Assembly: GCA_002328485.1 (NCBI GenBank)
Contig: DCUF01000082.1
Coordinates: 1-64,000, forward strand
Length of the DNA stretch: 64,000 bases
From: Deltaproteobacteria bacterium UBA2221
GTDB lineage: Bacteria > Desulfobacterota > Syntrophorhabdia > Syntrophorhabdales > WCHB1-27
Reading direction: 5' to 3'
Below the pieces are notes generated by a model. It was not told the DNA's origin and did no database searches. It was given only the letters and a program-made list of their open reading frames with translations. Every line of letters starts with the position of its first letter. Within the stretch, counting starts at the first letter, position 1. Shown here one piece after another: positions 60,226 to 64,000 of this stretch. Position numbers and translations under genes: made by a program.

Positions 60226-61236
60226 TCATTGTGGTTTCCTGCTTTTGTTTTTTTGATATATCGTCACATAATGGTTATGTTCGTTAATTGTTCTGGAAAA
60301 CACGTGGCTTCCGTCGTTGCGTGACACAAAATAGACTGCGTCGCTTTTCGCGGGATACAGGGCTGCGAGCAGAGAACTTTTCCCGGGACTGCAAATCGGG
60401 CCTTTTGGCAGGCCTTTGAACACATAAGTGTTGTACGGGGTAAGGGTAGTCAGATCGACTCTGGTGAGCCTTCTCCCAAAGGCCCTCCTGCCGTAGATGA
60501 CGGTGGGGTCAGCGTCCAGACTCATATCGATCCGAAGCCTGTTGTGAAATACGGCTGAAATCAATGGCTTTTCCTCTTCCAGCTTAGCCTCTTTTTCGAT
60601 AATAGAGGCAAGGCAGATAATCTGATCCCGGGTGAGACCCAGCTCCTTCATCCGTTCCTTGATCTCTTCTTTTTCGAAAAACCTCGCGGTGCGCTGCACG
60701 ATGGGCTCTATAAAACCTTCGATATCCGTCTCCTTGCTGTAGAAGTAGGTATCGGGAGCCAGGTAACCCTCCAGCGAGTCGCCAGCAATGCCCATCTTTC
60801 GGAGGCGATCCTGATTCTGCGAGAGGGAGAGAAAGGCGGAACGACCCATAAACCCATTCTTCTCCATGCTTTCTGCCACGTCGAACAGATTCTGACCTTC
60901 GACGATCTTTAACGTATAAATATTCCTTTGCCCAAGGGCCATTTTCCTCGCCATCTGGATGATGGACATGTCGCTGCTTAGTTCATACTCGCCCGCGATG
61001 ATTCTCCCTCTGTAAAACAAGAGCGAAGAGAGCCGGAAAAGGGCGGCGGAGGTGATAAGTCCGTCTTTTTCCAGGCCTTTGGATACACTCCAGGCTGGTG
61101 TACCTTTTTTCACAACGAACGGCCCTTTGCCTGAACCTCCTCCCTTAGGAATGCTGGAAAAGATGGCGACCTGCAAGAGAATGATCAGAATACCGGCGCA
61201 ACAGGCGATGGCCCATTTACGTCCCTGCCTGAGCAT
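60226..61236 (-). CDS. mltG: Endolytic murein transglycosylase MltG
   Basis: A 336-residue membrane-anchored transglycosylase that cuts nascent peptidoglycan strands. One N-terminal membrane helix (about 8-30), then LysM-like and YceG domains. The catalytic glutamate is in CLASIIEKEAKLEEE (about 217); SLDADPTVIYGRR, YNTYVFKGLPKGPICSPG and AVYFVSRNDGSHVFS are family signatures. The start overlaps ruvX by 20 nt, a common ruvX-mltG pairing. Confidence 0.94.
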   Translation of the reverse strand: MLRQGRKWAIACCAGILIILLQVAIFSSIPKGGGSGKGPFVVKKGTPAWSVSKGLEKDGLITSAALFRLSSLLFYRGRIIAGEYELSSDMSIIQMARKMALGQRNIYTLKIVEGQNLFDVAESMEKNGFMGRSAFLSLSQNQDRLRKMGIAGDSLEGYLAPDTYFYSKETDIEGFIEPIVQRTARFFEKEEIKERMKELGLTRDQIICLASIIEKEAKLEEEKPLISAVFHNRLRIDMSLDADPTVIYGRRAFGRRLTRVDLTTLTPYNTYVFKGLPKGPICSPGKSSLLAALYPAKSDAVYFVSRNDGSHVFSRTINEHNHYVTIYQKNKSRKPQ

Positions 61237-61633
61237 CCAGATACCCTTGAAGAATGAGCTGGGCAGCCATCATGTCTATAAAAGGCTTACGTTTCTTTCG
61301 CTTTACTGCGGCCATATCAAAAATCCGATGGGCTTCATTGCTCGAGAATCTCTCATCCCATAGATCCACTGGCAGACCGGTAGACGTCCCAATTTTCTCT
61401 GCAAAACGCTCTACATCCTGGCCTCTGGTCCCAAGAGAACCATCCAGGTTTTTGGGCAAGCCTAAGACTATTGTTGATACCCCGTGTTCCTTGACAAGGG
61501 CCTTGATCTTTTCTATATCAGCCTTTGGCGACTGTCTCTCATAGAGCGTTAGAGCCTGAGCTATCTTCCGGTTTGGATCAGAGATGGCAAATCCTATCCT
61601 CTTGTCGCCGACGTCAAGGCAAAGAACACGCAC
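61217..61633 (-). CDS. ruvX: Holliday junction resolvase-like RuvX (YqgF)
   Basis: A 138-residue RNase H-fold nuclease. LCLDVGDKRIGFAISDP with the first catalytic Asp, VLGLPKNLDGSLG, VDLWDERFSSNEA with the second acidic site and a C-terminal KPFIDMMAAQLILQGYL. Involved in rRNA 5'-end processing and possibly junction resolution. First gene of ruvX-mltG-thiolase-DUF35. Confidence 0.93.
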   Translation of the reverse strand: MRVLCLDVGDKRIGFAISDPNRKIAQALTLYERQSPKADIEKIKALVKEHGVSTIVLGLPKNLDGSLGTRGQDVERFAEKIGTSTGLPVDLWDERFSSNEAHRIFDMAAVKRKKRKPFIDMMAAQLILQGYLDAQAGT

Positions 61634-61928
61634 GCATCAGATTAACATAGGGGGAGGAGGCGTTCAACAACAATGTTTTCAGGCTAGTATATGACTAGCA
61701 AACGGGGGAGCATGAGTGGCGGATCGTGTTCTGATACGGACTCAGATTAGGACAGCGAGTGTCGATTGTGAAAAAATTCCTGATCTTTTGAGGTGCTCAC
61801 GGCCGGAAGCCAACCTTATATTTGTACGGAGCCCCCGCCCCTAATATTATTATAGATGGACCCCATCTTTTTTCGGGCATCCCGAGATCGGAGGAGAGTA
61901 TCTTCACTCGCTCAGGGGCAGGTCGGCT

Positions 61929-62033
61929 ATGTCTGTGGAAATATGGATGACAAAGAAGGACCCCCTCGCAGCGCTGCTCAGGCGCCATGGATACGTGACG
62001 GGGACCGACCCCGTTTTAATCAATGGTCAATGA
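61929..62033 (+). CDS. Possible small protein (34 aa)
   Basis: A short frame with ATG at 61929, opening MSVEIWMTKKDPLAALLRRH and ending VLINGQ. A weak agg lies 6-7 bases upstream. The composition is protein-like with no repeats, but there is no family match I know and a frame of this length can arise by chance. It could be a leader peptide or small protein upstream of the catabolic operon. Confidence 0.2.
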   Translation: MSVEIWMTKKDPLAALLRRHGYVTGTDPVLINGQ

Positions 62034-62193
62034 GGCCAGTTCCCATGATAACAGAGGGGCCTGGGATACCCTTACGGGTTGCCTAAGGGTGCTGGATATT
62101 TCCGGTTTGGCCATCTTGATTTCGCCTGTCGACGGTCGATAAATTTAGGCGGCCCGTGGCCCGTTAACCCCAACAAATACGGCTATTTTTGTC

Positions 62194-62222
62194 TTGACAT
62201 ATTTTATGCCCATGGCTACAAT
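62194..62222 (+). promoter_or_regulatory. Strong sigma-70 promoter of the SDR-had operon
   Basis: A perfect TTGACA (62194-62199), exactly 17 bases, and TACAAT (62217-62222; 5/6). It gives a leader of about 50 nt before the aaaggagagg RBS and ATG at 62278. The best promoter match in the window. Confidence 0.8.
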
Positions 62223-62277
62223 ACCCTATCCCTATGTATCTGTGTAACAATTTTCACAATTAAAGGAGAGGCGTCCC

Positions 62278-63030
62278 ATGAAATTAGAAGGCAAAAACGC
62301 TGTTGTAACTGGTGGCGGAAGGGGTGTGGGTAGGGCGATCAGTCTGGCCCTGGCAGCCGAGGGCGCAAATGTTGTGGTGAACTACGCCGGTCGCTTACAG
62401 CCGGCTGAAGAAGTCGTAAAATTAATCGAGGGTATGGGTAGAAAGGCCATCGCGGTGCAGGCCGATGTGGCCAAGTGGGAGGACGCCCAGCGCATGATCG
62501 ATACCTGCGTGCAGACATTCGGTTCTGTGGATATTCTGATCAATAACGCCGGTATATCAAAGCCTGCCATGCTTCACAAGCTGACCGACGAAGTGTGGGA
62601 CGAGGTGGTCGATATTCAGATGAAGGGGCCGTGGCATTGCATCAAGGCAGCATCGAAATATTGGATGGAGAAGAAATACGGTCGAATCGTTAACGTTACC
62701 TCCGTTGCCGGACTGGTGGGAACGACCGGACAGATCCATTACGCGGCTGCAAAGGGCGGCATCGTGACCCTCACCAAGTCTGCTGCCCGTGAATTGGCCC
62801 GTTTCAACGTGACCTGTAACTGTATCTCTCTTGGCATTGTTACGACGGAAATGACAACTACCCTTCAGCAGGATGAGAAGATGAAGGAGATATACATGAG
62901 GCGAATCCTGCTTGGAAGGTACGCGGAGCCTGAGGATGTGGCCCCCGCATTCGTATTCTTCTCATCAGATGATTCAAGGTATATAACCGGGCAGATACTC
63001 CCGGTGGACGGTGGCTACGGTATGACCTAA
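62278..63030 (+). CDS. Short-chain dehydrogenase/reductase (FabG-like)
   Basis: A 250-residue classical SDR. NAD(P) motif VTGGGRGVGRAIS (about 10-22), INNAGIS, catalytic Ser in NVTSVAGLVG, Tyr-x3-Lys in HYAAAKGG (about 158-165) and the closing GQILPVDGGYGMT. It likely acts on a hydroxyacyl or keto-acyl-CoA. Its place before the cyclohexene-carbonyl-CoA dehydrogenase gene suggests a role in ring-cleavage product oxidation, which is inference. A 63-nt gap separates the two. Confidence 0.88.
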   Translation: MKLEGKNAVVTGGGRGVGRAISLALAAEGANVVVNYAGRLQPAEEVVKLIEGMGRKAIAVQADVAKWEDAQRMIDTCVQTFGSVDILINNAGISKPAMLHKLTDEVWDEVVDIQMKGPWHCIKAASKYWMEKKYGRIVNVTSVAGLVGTTGQIHYAAAKGGIVTLTKSAARELARFNVTCNCISLGIVTTEMTTTLQQDEKMKEIYMRRILLGRYAEPEDVAPAFVFFSSDDSRYITGQILPVDGGYGMT

Positions 63031-63093
63031 TGGCTGGGATGCGGTTCGCCTGGCACGAGAAGTTACTTCACACATATTACATGGAGGTGTTGA

Positions 63094-64000
63094 ATGGCTG
63101 ATGTCCCAAAGGTAATAAAGCAGTGGCAGATGGTCCAACCGACGGTTTTCAACAGAGAGACCAAGGAGACGACCCCTGGAAAACTCGAGATGGTAGAAAT
63201 TCCCGTTCCCGAGTTGAAGGAAGGCGAGGTTCTGGTTGAGGTAGCCGGCTGCGGTGTGTGCCACACAGACCTTGGCTACTTCTACGATGGCGTACCGACA
63301 GTGAGCAAGCCGCCCATGGCCCTTGGTCATGAGATCAGCGGAACCGTTGTTGCCGGCGACCCGGCCTGGATCGGCAAAGAGGTCATTATCCCGGCGGTTA
63401 TGCCTTGCAGAAAATGCATTATGTGCAAGACCGGTAGAGGCAACAGGTGCCTGGCCCAGAAGATGCCCGGCAACTCGATAGGTGTATACGGCGGCTTCGC
63501 CAGCCATATCCCTGTCCAGTCGATTGACCTTTGTCTGGTTCAGGACAAGAAGGGCTATGCTCTGGAACAGCTAGCCGTCGTAGCGGACGCCGTCACAACC
63601 CCGTATCAGGCGTGCAAAAGGGCGGACCTGCAACCCGGTGATAATGTCATCGTCATCGGCGCAACGGGTGGCGTAGGCGTCTATATGGCTCAGACTGCCA
63701 AGGCCCTCGGCGCAAAGACGGTTATCGGTATCGCGCGGAACCCTGAGAAACTGAAAAGGGCGCTTGAGTATGGTTGCGACCACGTAATCAGTACCGTTGA
63801 CAAGACCAATAAGGACGTGGTTGGCGAATGGAGAGGCTACTGCAAATCAAAGGGTCTGGATACTGCCGGCTGGAAGATCTTTGAGGTTACAGGCGCAAAG
63901 GCCGGCCAGGAACTCGGTCTTGACCTTCTGTCCTTTATCGGCAAACTGATTCTGGTTGGTTACGGCATGGCAAAGGTCGAATACATGTTCTCCAAGCTGA
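63094..64000 (+). CDS. had: 6-hydroxycyclohex-1-ene-1-carbonyl-CoA dehydrogenase (Had), truncated by window end
   Basis: The first 302 codons of a zinc-dependent medium-chain dehydrogenase; the gene runs past the window. Catalytic zinc ligands appear in GCGVCHTDLG and LGHEISG, structural zinc in CRKCIMCKTGRGNRC (about 109-123), and the NAD site in VIGATGGVGVYMAQ. The opening IKQWQMVQPTVFN and the sequence as a whole fit Had, which oxidises the hydroxy-cyclohexene-carbonyl-CoA intermediate of anaerobic benzoyl-CoA breakdown in Thauera, Geobacter and Syntrophus. A ggaggtg RBS lies before the ATG at 63094. The subfamily call rests on memory of the family, not an alignment. Confidence 0.85.
   Translation, partial: MADVPKVIKQWQMVQPTVFNRETKETTPGKLEMVEIPVPELKEGEVLVEVAGCGVCHTDLGYFYDGVPTVSKPPMALGHEISGTVVAGDPAWIGKEVIIPAVMPCRKCIMCKTGRGNRCLAQKMPGNSIGVYGGFASHIPVQSIDLCLVQDKKGYALEQLAVVADAVTTPYQACKRADLQPGDNVIVIGATGGVGVYMAQTAKALGAKTVIGIARNPEKLKRALEYGCDHVISTVDKTNKDVVGEWRGYCKSKGLDTAGWKIFEVTGAKAGQELGLDLLSFIGKLILVGYGMAKVEYMFSKL

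Larger units (their letters stand above)
61634..62277. other. Long intergenic region before the aromatic catabolism genes
   Basis: A 644-base region between divergent ruvX and the SDR gene. It carries a strong promoter (62194-62222), a short inverted repeat ACCCTTA/TAAGGGT (62068-62090) and one possible 34-codon frame (61929-62033). No RNA family or operator was recognised with confidence. Confidence 0.5.

Noticed and set aside
61856..62086. A 76-codon plus-strand frame
   Set aside because: Composition is unlike a protein and there is no RBS; a shorter frame at 61929 is slightly better but also weak.
1..64000. CRISPR arrays, insertion sequences and rRNA genes
   Set aside because: No direct repeats with regular spacers, no transposase frames and no rRNA stretches were seen in reading the window.

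Overview
The window reads as the chromosome of a strictly anaerobic, Gram-negative deltaproteobacterium-type organism (Desulfobacterota; a Syntrophorhabdus-like syntroph or aromatic degrader would fit). The signs are an Hcp hybrid-cluster protein with the anaerobe-type cysteine pattern, a fused ADP-forming acyl-CoA synthetase, the start of an anaerobic benzoyl-CoA catabolic unit (6-hydroxycyclohex-1-ene-1-carbonyl-CoA dehydrogenase), selenocysteine use, outer-membrane genes (lptE, tolC, gspB/exeA), and the gene order xerC-hslV-hslU-argB-argD-argF-argG. The species assignment is inference.

Layout. 1-6500: a broken MBOAT O-acyltransferase, a DJ-1 family protein, an ADP-forming acyl-CoA synthetase and an exeA-gspB pair. 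6600-11050: a tolC-macA-macB type tripartite export operon in which all three junctions are 4-nt overlaps. 11430-14240: a nitrosative-stress unit (FNR/HcpR-like box, hcp, zinc-ribbon protein, ferredoxin-like protein) closed by a bidirectional hairpin. 14270-16200: a receiver fused to two Lrp/AsnC sensor domains, then greA. 16500-21370: a complete polyamine module (pyruvoyl arginine decarboxylase, agmatinase, carboxyspermidine dehydrogenase and decarboxylase) headed by an XRE-cupin regulator whose divergent promoter region carries two related palindromes. 21400-26850: a TPP enzyme, an inositol-phosphatase/V4R/histidine-kinase operon, an MBL hydrolase and an alkyltransferase.

26877-46494 is one co-directional surface-polysaccharide locus. 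It opens with a NusG/RfaH-type antiterminator, a promoter and an 11-base match to the ops element. It then encodes the WbpB/D/E/I-type route to a 2,3-diacetamido-uronic acid, a LegB/LegC/PglD-type route to a 2,4-diamino sugar, a Wzx flippase, an asparagine synthetase-like amidotransferase, five glycosyltransferases and a phosphoglycosyl transferase. No Wzy polymerase, chain-length regulator or UDP-GlcNAc 6-dehydrogenase is visible in the window.

46546-57430: a FAD reductase, a DsbC-family protein whose active site is U-P-Y-C (in-frame TGA followed by a hairpin; probable selenoprotein), rpsT, lptE, arginine biosynthesis, HslVU, XerC and tRNA-His. 57540-64000: a DUF89 protein, a thiolase/OB-fold zinc-ribbon pair behind ruvX-mltG, and a strong promoter driving an SDR gene and the truncated dehydrogenase gene.

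The strongest candidates for new biology are the exported DsbC-like selenoprotein, the antiterminator/ops arrangement in front of the polysaccharide locus, the receiver with two RAM domains, and the polyamine operon with its apparent autoregulatory operators.
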